From positions 7,336,001-7,400,000 of the forward strand of contig JAWQUS010000003.1 of the NCBI GenBank assembly GCA_036365455.1: a DNA stretch of 64,000 nt. The letters are read 5' to 3'. Positions within the stretch are counted from its first letter, which is position 1; each line of letters begins with the position of its first letter. The notes below the pieces were generated by a model, which saw nothing but the letters and a program-made list of their open reading frames with translations, had not been told where the DNA came from and made no database searches. Origin of the DNA: Macrosoma leucophasiata. Its lineage: Eukaryota; Arthropoda; Insecta; Lepidoptera; Hedylidae. Shown piece after piece: positions 10,609 to 21,894 of this stretch. Position numbers and translations under genes: made by a program.

Positions 10609-11317
10609 ATCTACAATGTATCAGTGTGTGCCTACAGAGCGGTCAGGCGCTCGTATACTCTCGCTTGCACACATGCACTTACACGTTTACTGATACGTCT
10701 TTACCACAACCAAGAGTCGACCGCGTTTGTGAATTGCGAAGTTTATACTAATAGGAGCAGTAGATGTGTGATATCAATAAACATTCTCAGTCAACACTAC
10801 GTTTTTCACACATCCACCCCATCGATTCGCGATGCCATGTGAGACGTTACACACTCAATTGATATGTTTTATTTGATGTGACTAGAGGTCTAGTCGACAA
10901 GGTCTAGTAGTATTTCATCATTTTGAATGTATGGCAATTTGAAATTATCGATCGGAAAATTCCACTCTAGATTTGCATTTTTTCACGAGTTGCAATGTAT
11001 TAGGATAGGAAGTTATAGCAAACTTCTAAATGTTTACAAAGCATGCCTCATTGATAGTAACTAATTAGCTTCTAATTTCATCTGAATTATAGATTATGTT
11101 CAAATCCCCACTAGCAAATTTGCTAAGCCTGAGAATGTAGGTTCGATCGGGTCGGAGCGTGAATAATCAGGGTTTGTCATTAAAGATAATCTCGTGCCAC
11201 CCCTGCTGCTATCATAGAAAAAAAAAATATATGCTAATATTGTTGTCAATAGATATCGTTACCGCTACCCCAAGGTGCAATAAGATGTGAATGAAAAAAA
11301 TTACACTTGGGTGTGCA

Positions 11318-11425
11318 CTTCGGTAGCTCAGTAGTTCATTCGCTCTACCAAGACTTGAATCCGTGACCACTGGGAATACTGTTCCGGATAGTGATCCCAG
11401 TGGTCACGGATTCAACTCTAAAATC
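11318..11425 (+). mobile_element. Degenerate tRNA-like SINE (family E) disrupted by a hairpin
   Basis: It starts 'gcacttcggtagctcagtag' like the other E copies and ends near 'cacggattcaactctaaaatc'. The middle is replaced by a 25-bp inverted repeat (11351-11375 against 11395-11419, one mismatch). Upstream, 'ccgctaccccaaggtgcaat' at about 11262 resembles the upstream part of the 35702 copy. Confidence 0.5.
11351..11419. repeat. Hairpin: 25-bp arms, 19-base spacer
   Basis: Arms 11351-11375 and 11395-11419 are reverse complements with one mismatch. They contain 'ccgtgaccactggga' and 'tcccagtggtcacgg'. There are no transposon-like ends. Confidence 0.8.
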
Positions 11426-13227
11426 ATAATTTTCTTCCTTTTTATTTATTCTTTCAACAAAAATATACATTATAAGAATCTTAACTTATAAAAAACTTGA
11501 TACCGCTTTCCTCAAATCCGGGTACCGGTCATCATGTGTAGCAGTAGCGTGGCGATGTTAAATTACCGAATTTGTAACAACATTATCAAAATTCAACAAC
11601 AAATACATCTAAATAAGCAACGCATACAAAACGTTCATTGCACTCTGCGCGAACTTAGATATTTCAGTTTCAACTGCAACTAACAACAAACGTGAACTTC
11701 AGGTTTGGAGATAAGGTTCAAAAGTGTTGCCTGTACCGTACAGTTCCAGTAAACACAGTCAATACCTAACTTTAGCAGTTTCCGAATAAAATGTCAGTTT
11801 AAAAGTTCAGTGATTTATGATTAGTTCGGATATTTTTGTCCGCTAGAGATGTACGGTTGTTTTCGATAAAAATATCGGTTAGCGTTCGTAGCGGTGACAG
11901 AGTTTGTAAGTGGCTACATTTGTCGCTTGTCGGCTTTAATGCGAATGTTGAATGCTTTTTTGGAACAGCACTACGCAATTTCTGGTTCATTGAAGTTTTT
12001 TTTTGATGACATTGCAACTTGGGGATATAATAAAGTTAAAATTGTTTCATGATATAACATAAATATTATATAGATCTATATTATATTAAAATTATATTTT
12101 GGTACAGGATGGAGTAGCTAAAAAAGCCTTACAAATATGATTGATAATTTGCAGAAAAAATCGGTCAAGTGCGAGTCGGCAGCACGTTTACAGGGTTCTG
12201 TACAATAAGCTACCTATGCTACCTTACAAACATTTAGAGTGATTTGCAGTTTGGGTTTAAATTGTCTGCTTATAATAACGTATGCATATCACATAAAAAG
12301 GATAATAAGAATGCGTGTGTTTAGTATAAGGGCTCTCGATCTTCCTCTTCCTATATTTTTAGACATCTATGGGCTCTGCCATGCTACACTACTGCCAATT
12401 CGCTACCTAATTCTCAAGAAAAAATTAAAAAGTTAACATTTCTGAACAATAGGTAACAATTATAGAGATCGAAAAAACACACCATTTCTATTCCACGACC
12501 AAAAAGTTGATTGATAAAGAACGTCTATTAGGGCTACATTCGCCATATCAAAGCATCAATATATTTTATAAACATTCAACACGTGCGTATGAAAATTGAT
12601 TACATTTGTTAACAGATATAGATTCACAGGCAGATGTTAAAGAACTGGACCTCACGCGTACACCGACTTAATTGGTAGTCTTATATGTGAAACAAACCTG
12701 GTTACAACTATCTAAACCATGGTTGGGCTCTTTGCGAGCAATTACCTTGTCTACAGTTGTTAGTGAACGCTGATAGCGGTGAAATGTAAAGAGATTTCCG
12801 TTCAATTTATAATGGAGATTTTAAAGTTGTGTTTGGTTAAGTCTCTCACTGTTAAGACTACTGGATTTTAGTTCACCGAGTCCGTACTATAATGTCTTAT
12901 AGTGATTCAGTTTAGGAGCTGCAACCACATGGTTGTAGCGACCCAGGATGACAAAACAGATATACCTGCATTAGCATTATATATGTATCTAAATTCGCAT
13001 TGTATAATATCGTTTTTTAATCGAAGAAATACGTGCGCTATAATTATTTGATTGGGTTGCCTCTCTTGAGGTCTCTTATCGTATCTGTTGTCTTCTGTCT
13101 GGAAGTAGGTACTCTTCAACGGCAGATAGATTACGTAATGTGCTAAGCGATAGTGCTTAAGTCCTTGAACTTTCTTCTGGAGTTGTACGATCACTACTTG
13201 ACATTACCAAGTGATATACATACTTCA

Positions 13228-13612
13228 CCTAATCTCTGATTTGCAATGGCCCAGCGCATGGCCCAGCGGCTGGCGTAGATCATAAGCGATCTATTCGGTT
13301 AAGCACTACGGGTGCGGTCGGGTAGTGTGATGGGTGACCGCTAGTGGCAAATTAAATGCGCGTTTCCATGCTTCGGAGGGCACGCTAAGCCGTCGTTATG
13401 GATAGATAGCAGTCGTTAGATCTTGTCGGAGGCCTTATGGGCGGTTTGAAAACATCCGACAGCGGGTTGGCCACTGACCCACCCACCTCCACCAAACGGC
13501 ATTGGAGCAGCGTGGTGGAGTAAGCTCCAGGCCTCCCCCTAAAAAGGGGAGAGACTCGTGCCCAGCTGTCGGACGTATAATGGGTTGCCATTATTATTAT
13601 TGTTATTATAAA
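13228..13612 (+). mobile_element. SINE with 5S-rRNA-like head and LINE-like tail
   Basis: The head contains 'ggttaagcactacgggtgc' and 'gatgggtgaccgc', the order seen in the promoter half of insect 5S rRNA. The tail has 'cattggagcagcgtggtgg', 'taagctccaggcctcc' and ends 'ttgccattattattatt', like a lepidopteran LINE 3' end. A second copy lies at 43735. The 5S origin (SINE3 type) is inference from these motifs. The antisense frame 13385-13615 is not a gene. Confidence 0.6.
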
Positions 13613-14355
13613 CAATTTTAAAAGCTATTATATTACATCGTTCTTAAAGAATCGAATCAATATATCTAATTCTATTATAATACCCCCAGAAACGAACGAA
13701 ACCCACAAAGTTTACACGAATTATCGTTATACGACTTATCCATGACTTTCACTTTGAAACCTGCCGATATTCAAAGTTAGTCTCTAATTACTCATCCACC
13801 TGTCCTATTGTGAGAGCTTCTAATACGTAGTAAAATTGAAATGAGCATACAGTTTTTCATTACACTGATGTTAGGCGTGGTACACACGCAGCGTTTTATA
13901 GTCATACACACGTTATGAGAAATCGCTATAAAGAGATAGTTTGCAGTTTAAACTACAACGATAAATCGTAACGTCATAATACTGTACTACTGTTCAGTTT
14001 CATGAGAGAATTTTATTTATTTTATTATGTATCAAATTCAGAATTTCCTTTATTTCTTTTAGGGTGACAGGCACCTCTTATAACACGTCAAAACAAACAA
14101 ATAATAATTAAAGTGAGTTGATAAACATCTCAATTTACAAGCTTAAAAATTTATAGATAGTCAAGAATATCACTAAGATAAAACTAAATATAATATTCTA
14201 ATGTAAGTAAATATATCAGTAGAATGTCTCATTTCTCATTTTACAAACTGATAACAAAGAGTAAAGAGTCAGGGCAACGGTGCTCGGAGGATTCAGTATC
14301 TCTTGGACCAATAGAGTTGTAAACGCGCAAGGGACCGATAATAAAAAAAAAATAA

Positions 14356-14554
14356 CTAAATACGCTTACATCCACAGTTCCACACTAGGTATAAACCTGT
14401 ATCATGGGTGCTGTTATTCACACAGTTGTGCAGATATTTGCAACGGGTTTGGTCCCATCAAATGTTTGTAGACTTTACACATATTTATCCTAGTGAGGGG
14501 ATCGCACCCGCAACCCTCGAATCAAGCGAACGTCACACACAGCGGTGTGACACA
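14356..14554 (-). mobile_element. tRNA-derived SINE, family D
   Basis: It has 'acgcttacatccacagttcc', 'aggtataaacctgtatc' and the antisense B box 'gggatcgcacccgc', then 'caccttatgctgacc'. Its tRNA-like end runs directly into a perfect 25-bp hairpin at 14555-14608. Confidence 0.65.
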
Positions 14555-14608
14555 CACCTTATGCTGACCCGTTTAGTCCAGCAGGACTAAACGGGTCAGC
14601 ATAAGGTG
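14555..14608. repeat. Perfect hairpin: 25-bp arms, 4-base loop
   Basis: 14555-14579 and 14584-14608 are exact reverse complements, with 'agca' between. The left arm looks like the natural end of the D SINE, and the right arm is its inverted copy. Confidence 0.85.
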
Positions 14609-14648
14609 ACAACGGACCTCGTTATTGGGACCGAATTGTTTTAATGTA

Positions 14649-14960
14649 GTCACTGGAGCTCTACCACCTTTACTGGTGGTAGAGCTCCAGTGACGGAGTT
14701 CGCGAGCGTAGAGGCACCACCGCATTACCTAATAAACTTGCCGCTAAATAGTAGTATTCAGCACTATCGTGTTCCGGTCAGGTGGTAATGTAGAGCCCTG
14801 TAATTTCCGCCACAGAAGTATAACACCTTAGGCCTCAGGAATGGTAACGCATCTGCATCTTGACCTTGGTCTTTGTGTGGGTGTCTATAGGCTGCAGTCA
14901 TCACTTAACATCAATGTGAACTGCATGCTTGTTTGCCACATCCATTACATTAAAAAAAAC
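14649..14960 (+). mobile_element. Repeat A, full-length sense copy, with inverted start
   Basis: A complete sense A copy runs from 'tttactggtggtagagctcc' (about 14669) to 'tgccacatccattacattaaaaaaaa'. Just before it, 14649-14668 holds the first 20 bases in reverse, so the left end is a palindrome centred near 14668. Of the 'ccggtcaggtggtaatg' sub-type. Confidence 0.8.
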
Positions 14961-15087
14961 CACTAGTTAACCCGACTTCGTTCTGAAAAAAGTTACTTGA
15001 CGTCATTTGACAGCTCGGAACAGTTTCTTTAGAAAAGGCAAAATGTTGTTTATACTTTATTCCTACGTTACTGCCAATTTTTCACTC

Positions 15088-15288
15088 CATAAAGCTCCAG
15101 TGACTTTGATCATTTTTGGTTTTATTTGCTGCTAAATGGTAGTGTTCTCGCTATCTTGTTGCGGACAGGAATGTAGTGTGTAGTATGTACAGCCCCGTAA
15201 TTTCTGTTCATGATTGATGTTTATAGGCTACAGTAGTCACTTACCATCAATATTAACTGCATTGTTAGCCACTTTTGGGACATAAAAA
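15088..15288 (+). mobile_element. Repeat A copy, degraded
   Basis: A sense A order survives: 'aaagctccagtgac', 'gctgctaaatggtagtgttc', 'tataggctacagtagtcactt', 'gacataaaaat'. There are several deletions. Confidence 0.6.
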
Positions 15289-15607
15289 TACACACGTGAC
15301 GTTTTGTCGTAGCCGCTCAAACTGTACGTGCGTTCAACGATTTCTCGTAGCGTGTGTGACCCCCATAAGCGAGTAAGGCGACTAGTCGTATTACGTGTGG
15401 TCGTGCGCCGCCTAGTGAGAGCATTGTGACAGAGATGTGGACGCGCTTGAGTCCGATAAAGTGACAACGTTACAGCCGAATTGCTTTTATTGTAGTATTA
15501 TGTGGTTGGAATATTGAATGTCACTAATTCTTTATAATAATTGCGGCAAAAATTTAGTTCGACTTACAAAAGACTTAAAAAAAATACATAGATATTTGAA
15601 GAACGTC

Positions 15608-15847
15608 GCTACCGCCTTACCTAATCCATCTATCCAAATGGTAGTATTTAGCAGAAGCGTGTTCCGGTTAGATGGTAATGTATAACCCCGTAATAACTAT
15701 GAAAAAATTATAACAACTAAGGTCTCAGGGGTGGCAACGCATTTTGATCTCTTGTTTTTGTGTAGGAGATGTCTATAGGCCGCAGTCATCACTTAACATC
15801 CATGTGAACTGCGTGCTTGATTGCCACCTTCGTTACACAAAAATGTA
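15608..15847 (+). mobile_element. Repeat A copy, 5' truncated
   Basis: It contains 'taccgccttacctaatcc', 'gtgttccggttagatgg', 'ctcaggggtggcaacgc' and 'tgattgccaccttcgttac'. The first 40 bases are missing, as expected for a 5'-truncated retroposon. Confidence 0.7.
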
Positions 15848-15987
15848 TTTTTTTCTAACTTGAAATTCTTTGAGTATTGTAACTTTCAAGAAAAACTTGT
15901 TACACACAAAAATTTTGAAATTGGTTTGTTTTGTAAGTAAAACAAAAGTTTGGCTGCAATTATTGTAAGTTGATGTTTATTAAACTT

Positions 15988-16032
15988 TTTGATTGACTGA
16001 TTGACTGATTAAGTGACTGACTAAATATGTGA
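15988..16032. repeat. (TGAC/TGAT)n microsatellite
   Basis: An imperfect 4-base tandem run, 'gattgactgattgactgat' and onward. It inflates the antisense frame at 15960-16145. Confidence 0.6.
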
Positions 16033-17491
16033 CCGACAGGCAACGCACCAAAAATAATGCTTAAAATATTAATTCGGCATGTAAGTTCCTTGGGGAGTGA
16101 AGGAGAGTACCAAGAGATTTTTTCCAAATATACGGAAATACCCAAACGTCGCAGGCGAGTGCTATTTTAATATGACTCTACTGATTTATTTTCTTTTTGA
16201 AAGATGGTGTAAATATTTTGAAAGTATGAAATCTAAGATCTATTGCCTCAAATTCAACTTGCAAGGTTTGTACTGTATTTTTTGTTTTATTGATAAGGTA
16301 TGCTAGTACGAGTATGTAGAATACAAGGTCAGTACTTTACAATTCTTACGCACTTAACTGCAAAGCAAACGTACCTGAGATTCGCACTGGGAACCTACAC
16401 CTTTATTTATGTACATTCAGACAGAAATCACCCTTTGCGTCGTCCGCTCGACGCATGGGAACCAAGAAAGCATTCAAAATGATTTATTGTAAATGGTTTT
16501 CTACTTTGTTGGCTAAAATAATAAGCCTCGCGCCCGGATAGCTGTTCTAAATTCGATATTTTATTGTTACTTTTTTCCCTTTGCCGCATGCCGATACGCG
16601 GTTCAAATTTAATTTGCACTTCCATTGTGGAAGCATTAGGAACACCGGGTGAGTCAGCATACATCGCCAAGGAGTAAAGTTGATGAGCCAAAGGAATTAT
16701 TGCAAACGTAGAAACTGTATGTGGCATATTGAATGAGACATCGTCTACGCAAATAATAAAAATGGTTAAGCACAGTAGGGACTTGCGGGTGGCTTTGTCC
16801 GCCTCACAATACCATTCAGAATTGACGCTTTGACTTCGAAGGTGTCATGAGAATTAGTGGCCCATTATTGGCCCATAGAAAATACTATGTTCAAGCAGAA
16901 AGCAGATAACAATAATTAGCTTGGACGTCACAAAAAGTGACATAAATCCCGCATAATAAGTTCTCCGGAGTGCAAAAAGCGTCGTCCGAGTTTACCTGAA
17001 TTCCTGTTTTTTTTTGCGGAATCGCTCGAAGCGAACGTGGCCCGATATAATAAACACCTCAGTTCTCGGCAGAGACATTGTTTAATGATTTTTCTGTTGT
17101 GATCTTGCACAATTCTCGGTCGGTTCCGTTTTTTGCCGTTAAAGCTTGCGAGAAAAATAAAAGTTTTTGTATGTCTTGGTAGCGTTTAAACAAAAGGGAC
17201 TCGAGGCTCGTGTGAAGGTGTGATTTATTTATGACTTTGCCCTAAGACTCGCTTGACCGACTTAGGTCGCCCGAGGTGTTTTGTTTCGATCAAATCGCCC
17301 GTCAATTTTTATGCGGCAATGAGAACGTAAATTAAAATTTGTTTCCATTGTTTCAGGTGCAATATGGATACGACGTTTTGGGACGGTACGACACGACGCG
17401 GCCCAAATTAGTACATTCGTTTTACGTAACGTGATTTTTTTTAAAGCGCTATAAAATTAAAGATGCTGGGGTGTGCTCAAAGGAGAGTTAC

Positions 17492-17605
17492 CTCGGTCAT
17501 ATACTTCGCGCCAAAGGATATCAGCTTCAGCTCGGCTGACGACAGCCGGTGCTTAGACAAGTAGATGATTAACAAAATTAAATAAACTGTACAAAAATAT
17601 AACAT
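17492..17605 (-). CDS. First coding exon of an unidentified signal-anchored protein (partial)
   Basis: The minus strand starts with ATG at 17605-17603 and stays open for 38 codons to the splice donor GAG|GTAACT (exon ends at 17492, phase 0). If unspliced, the frame stops four codons later. The first 16 residues (MLYFCTVYLILLIIYL) form a hydrophobic helix, probably a signal anchor or signal peptide. A basic and then amphipathic segment, SKHRLSSAELKLISFG, follows, ending AKYMTE. The mixed codons after residue 17, the donor and the promoter 158 bases upstream make this the only convincing coding segment in the window. Later exons must lie at lower coordinates, or beyond the window, and none was identified. 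I do not recognise the family. The layout would suit a secreted or membrane-bound enzyme, but this is not evidence of function. Confidence 0.55.
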
Positions 17606-17763
17606 TCGGCCCGTCTTATTAAATTTATACGAACGAACGAATAGTACCGGCAAGGTTATACCGAAACTAAACTAGTCACGTAACAAAATCAAGAAAGATA
17701 GCAATAGTAGTTACCAATACAATAGAAGAAGTTAAAGATCGAAGCTCAAGAGCGCGGTGTACT
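17606..17763 (-). other. Predicted 5' untranslated region
   Basis: The 158-base leader runs from the predicted start site at 17763 to the ATG. It is pyrimidine-rich and contains two short tandem runs (acgaacgaacga near 17630). It carries upstream stops in the ATG frame, so the chosen ATG is the first usable start. The leader length is typical for an insect gene. Confidence 0.4.
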
Positions 17764-17845
17764 GGAATCGCCACTGCGGTGGTATGCTTTATATTGCATC
17801 TGGTATCGACTGCGCGCTGTCTGGTCGCTACGTCACGTGGCTTCC
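17759..17845 (-). promoter_or_regulatory. TATA + initiator core promoter with E-box
   Basis: On the minus strand, gcaaTATAAAgc (TATAAA at 17788-17793) lies 30 bases upstream of an initiator ttcCAGTac, whose A is at 17763. This is the canonical spacing. An E-box, CACGTG, at 17834-17839 overlaps a CRE-like TGACGTAG about 70 bases upstream of the start site. The promoter region is more GC-rich than its surroundings. E-boxes of this type are bound by bHLH factors, including CLOCK/CYCLE, but regulation here is only inferred. Confidence 0.55.
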
Positions 17846-17929
17846 CGGCGCGCGACTTCAGTGCTGGATGCTACTAACTGTATACACGTAAGTACTTTTT
17901 TTGTTACTTTATCTTAATCCAAGGGCGTC

Positions 17930-19390
17930 GCTAGTCGATAATTAAGAAGGGGAGGGGGAATGCACATTCGCTTTTCGGGGTTTTAGGAATGAAACAGATA
18001 TTACTAAAACTTTTTTAAATTGGGCCATTATCTATTCTCTACGGCTTCCTTTTGGCGATACCCTGGTCTTTATTTGGGTCTTCTGTGCTAAATATGTCGT
18101 AAAATAAGCGAAGAGAAAGAAACTAGTAAGTATTTGCTTTCTTATCTTTCCATGTTTTATTAACTTTATATAAAAAGCTAACTTAAAAGTATTTTGTTTT
18201 TGTGTACATTATGAGCAAGATTTAAAAACGTTAAATTTTGATAACATTTTTGCAGTTGTAAAGTTGTTAAAAAAAACATAATGTTGTATAACTGTATAAA
18301 AATTTGTAGATTAGATGTATTTGAGATATATTTTTTTAGTTTACAAAAAAGTAAATTGTAGGGATATTTTTTCTGATCGAACATTGTTTTAATACCTAGG
18401 CATCTACTTATTAAATTCATTATATATAATGTTTATATTTACACTTTACATGAAATTCCATCAAAATAAATATTTAAAAATCTTTCAATTTAAATATGAT
18501 CCGCAAAGAATAAAACCACACATTTCAATGTAAATGTAAAAGCATCTTTGTAAACCATTTTATGTCGACGTGGCACTTCGAAATGGGACGAAATGCAACA
18601 AATTGCTTGCAAAATTTACAGTTACATTGAACTTTATGAAGTGTCAAGTCGGACTCTTGCATTATGTACTTGAGCTAGCCCTTCGACCCTTTCGCTTTAC
18701 TCATCAATGTAAAAGGACATAAAACTTGTCTTTGAGTTCCGGCAAATTCTTTACACGCGTCCGCGCAGTGGCCGCTTACCTTCCGATTTACGACTCGGTT
18801 TTCATTACTCGTTCTATGTGTTTTACCTTTACTTTGTCAATGAATGTTCTTTAGAAAATTTTCTTTTATTGATCGTGCTGTGCGGTGGTTAAGGTATGGT
18901 TTTATGGTTCTTGTTCCACGATCATCAGTTCTTCTTCAAAAACTAAAACATTTTTTTATGTGAGTGTCATTCAAACTAAGTTCGACAAAGGCAGAAGTAT
19001 TTTTTCAATACTAGGGAAAGCTAATGTGCAACCTTGATTAAAATTGCGTTTACAAGATTAATTGAATGTGCATTGCGATACTAATACAGAATAGACAATT
19101 GTTTGGAGACAAAATGAAATATTTGCAGGCTTTGTTTGCTAAAGAACTCGCGACGATGTGTTAAGTTGACTGGAATGTGTAGGTATATTATTTGATAGTC
19201 AATAATTAATTTGCCATTACTATATTTTTTGTAGGTATATTTAATATTAATTGTCTTTGTTTTGATGAAAACTGAAATGTTTGTTGTTGATGTTGGGCTG
19301 TAAAATATTTTAAATTGAACTGAATCATGATTTTTGTTTTTGTAATAACACATACGAGTGAATTTAAAAATATAACGAAAAATAGAAAAA
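17930..19390. other. Intergenic/upstream stretch without recognised features
   Basis: The region upstream of the minus-strand promoter. AT-rich, no repeats from this window, and only short frames (18178-18420). Confidence 0.45.
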
Positions 19391-19394
19391 AAAA

Positions 19395-19475
19395 GTGGGC
19401 TTCGGTATGTTATTGGTAAAGTGGCTGGGCTAATTATCCAAAGGTCGCAGGTTCGATCTCCACCCGAAGATAATT
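19395..19475 (+). mobile_element. tRNA-derived SINE head (family E)
   Basis: 'gggcttcggtatgttattgg', 'ggctgggctaattatcc' and B box 'ggttcgatctccacccgaag', then an AT-rich tail. It parallels the copies at 2728 and 35702. A 186-residue antisense frame (19081-19641) reads straight through it and through a LINE tail, so that frame is not a gene. Confidence 0.55.
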
Positions 19476-19503
19476 TGTTTGTTTTACTTTTCTTTATAAT
19501 CAT

Positions 19504-19560
19504 ACTAGCGACCCGCCCCGGCTTCGCACGGATAGTATTTATTATATTGTATGGACGCGT
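19504..19560 (+). mobile_element. RTE-like LINE fragment
   Basis: 'actagcgacccgccccggc' and 'ttcgcacggatagtattt' match the start of the common lepidopteran RTE-like tail. The rest is degraded. Confidence 0.5.
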
Positions 19561-20120
19561 CCGACTTCTTTGACAAAAACCGTGATATCTCGGTAAATAT
19601 AAGTACGATATTAATAAATAATAGATGTAAACCTTCCTCATAAAAACTTCTTTTCAACATTTTAAACAAGAACAAAATCCGTTTACAAGTTTCCAAGATT
19701 AGCGCATACAAACAGACACAGAAAATAGGCCGACTTTACTTAATAATATGTAGTGATGATGTATTTTTGAGTCATGATTCTAGGGTTTGAAGCGTCACGA
19801 TACAAATTTATAATCTAACAGTAGACATTTTAATTAAGTATCCAAAAATTGTATGGCGCCAGTGTCGCTACCTCATAAATCCCAAATAGACACTTTTAAA
19901 GGTCAAAAAGATTTGGGGAACAATAAATTTACGAGAAGTATTATACTCTTGACCGATGAATCCTGCCCACTCGTTATTCAATTCGTCCAAAACAGGCCGC
20001 AATGACCATTTTCATATAGTCTGTTACCATAACTTTTTGTTAGTTAACGTGAATAATGTTAATGTTGAATCGGTTCCGGGTTTAGATGGCAAATTAGAAG
20101 ATTGAAATTGACGAAACTTA

Positions 20121-20272
20121 TAGGTTAAGATCCCACTGCAGAATCATTTTTCGGCCAAATTTTGATAGGCCTATAATTGATATATATTCTCTAGATTATA
20201 AATATGCGTAAAAAATAGGTTTGCAGCATATCTGAATGAACGAAATGATTCTGCAGTGGGATCCTAACCTAA
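20121..20272. mobile_element. MITE with 29-bp inverted repeats
   Basis: The ends TAGGTTAAGATCCCACTGC... and ...GCAGTGGGATCCTAACCTA are inverted over about 29 bp with one mismatch. The AT-rich core has no frame. The outer TA may be the target duplication. Confidence 0.75.
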
Positions 20273-20323
20273 TTATTATAGTTTGCTGATTTTGCTAGTT
20301 ATATGAAACAAAAGGCGATTATG

Positions 20324-20475
20324 TTTTTTTATGTAAGGAAGGTGGCAAATAACGGCTCATGTTGGTGATAACTGCAATCTATAGACATCCACACAAAGGC
20401 CAAGATCAAAATGCAGATGCGTTACCACTCCTGAGGCCTAAGGTGTCATGTCTCAGTGATAGTTATTACGGGAAT
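20324..20475 (-). mobile_element. Repeat A 3' half, antisense
   Basis: It runs from 'tttttttatgtaaggaagg' through 'cactcctgaggcctaagg' to 'agttattacggg', then stops. A 5'-truncated copy. A short sense A tail lies at 20733-20775 ('cttaacatcaatgtgaact'). Confidence 0.65.
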
Positions 20476-20856
20476 GGCCTCGTAATAGCTATTATCCTGT
20501 AAATGAATAAGCATATATGGACATGCTTATAAATGTATTTATTTGTATTTATTTGCTTATTACGGTTGACAATTAATTATACAGTAAACACAGTTGTACA
20601 TAAAGATAGCATATTTCATTAATTTCATGTGTGTCGCAACAAGAACTTTCGCTAAGTTATTGGAATAACTTGTATTAAAAGCGCTAGTCCCAAGCCTTAA
20701 TAAATTATTTTATTCATTTACAGTTAAGGTACTATCTTAACATCAATGTGAACTGCACGTTTGTTTGTCACCTTCATACCGTTTAAAATCTTTGGTTATC
20801 AACATTAGGCAATATCTGAAACGTTTTATTTGTTTTAATCAATTTTAGTATTCTCA

Positions 20857-21137
20857 TTTTTTTAATGTTTCAAAAGTGGCAAACAAGCTTGCAGTTCACA
20901 TTAATGTTAAATGACTGCAGCCTATAGACATCTACACAAAAACAAGAGGTCAAAATGCAGATGCGTTGCCACCCCTGAGACGTTAGGTGTTCTGTCTCTG
21001 TGATAGTTATTACGGGGCAATACATTACCATCTAACCGGAACACAAAATTGCTGAAAACTACCATTAAGCGGCAGATAAATTAGGTAATGCGGTGGTGCC
21101 TACCAACTCCTGCACTGGGACTCTACCACCAGTAAAA
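20857..21137 (-). mobile_element. Repeat A copy, near full length
   Basis: An antisense A copy of the 'gagacgttaggtgttctgtc' sub-type, from 'tttcaaaagtggcaaacaag' to 'actctaccaccagtaaaa'. It has a short deletion where 'cgctctcgagc' is expected. Confidence 0.75.
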
Positions 21138-21599
21138 CTTGTTGTCATCATTTACTATTTTTCTCATAGGCACGTCTAAACCATCATATAACTTCCAATT
21201 TTCATTACTTACTTCGTTTGGTTTGTCTTTGTTACAATGTTATTTTTGTATAACGTCCTTGTCTCATAAAGAGCCCAAGTCTGAGATCGCATCAGTAACA
21301 TCACAGAAGTAGTTGGACCCCGCAAACAAATCAGTGTACTTTGTCATGTAAATAAACCAAAGTTATTTGCATACATATTGCTTTTTGCGACAATAATACA
21401 AGATGTGTTTAATTAAAATTTGGTATCTGATACAACTGTGATACATCTGTCGCTATTAATCCGATGGGCTTCTTAGTTATAGGGTAAGGTTGAAAGGTGC
21501 TTTATATTGAACTGTACACGTGTGACATGCTCACAGAAATATGAATAATTTATTATTTAGATATCTGTAGACCTACTGCAGTAGAAGACATTCTTAGAG

Positions 21600-21712
21600 C
21601 GGTATAAAATCCTTTATCTCTTTTGGGATTATTCCATTTTTGGAAGCTTACCAGTATTCCGGAGTTTAGTGCCTAATGTGCCCGGAGATATCAACACTCG
21701 CCACCTGGGGGC
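21600..21712 (+). mobile_element. SINE family C body fragment
   Basis: 'aaatcctttatctcttttgg', 'ttggaagcttaccagtattc' and 'gtgcccggagatatca' follow the sense order of C. Head and tail are missing. Confidence 0.55.
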
Positions 21713-21894
21713 TGACCGCTTAACTCAAAACCTACCTTTTAGCTTTTGATTAAGACATCATCTTGTCAGTTTCGTAATGCCTAACTTTTTCCTTACTTAA
21801 GAAGAAAAATGTTTTAATAGGGGCCGACGCCCTCTGTAAATGGATCAAAACGTAATCGGCGAATCGAAGGTTTTTCGGCGAGTTTGCATGTATG

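Noticed and set aside
16428..16727. 99-codon minus-strand frame downstream of the candidate first exon
   Set aside because: Considered as exon 2, but there is no good acceptor with a pyrimidine tract and no recognisable domain.
17340..17430. Plus-strand acceptor-like tttccattgtttcag followed by short open sequence
   Set aside because: All three frames are open only briefly and no matching donor or partner exon was seen.
19081..19641. 186-codon minus-strand frame, longest in the window
   Set aside because: It reads antisense through a tRNA-like SINE and a LINE fragment, and the rest is K/I/Y/N-rich chance sequence.
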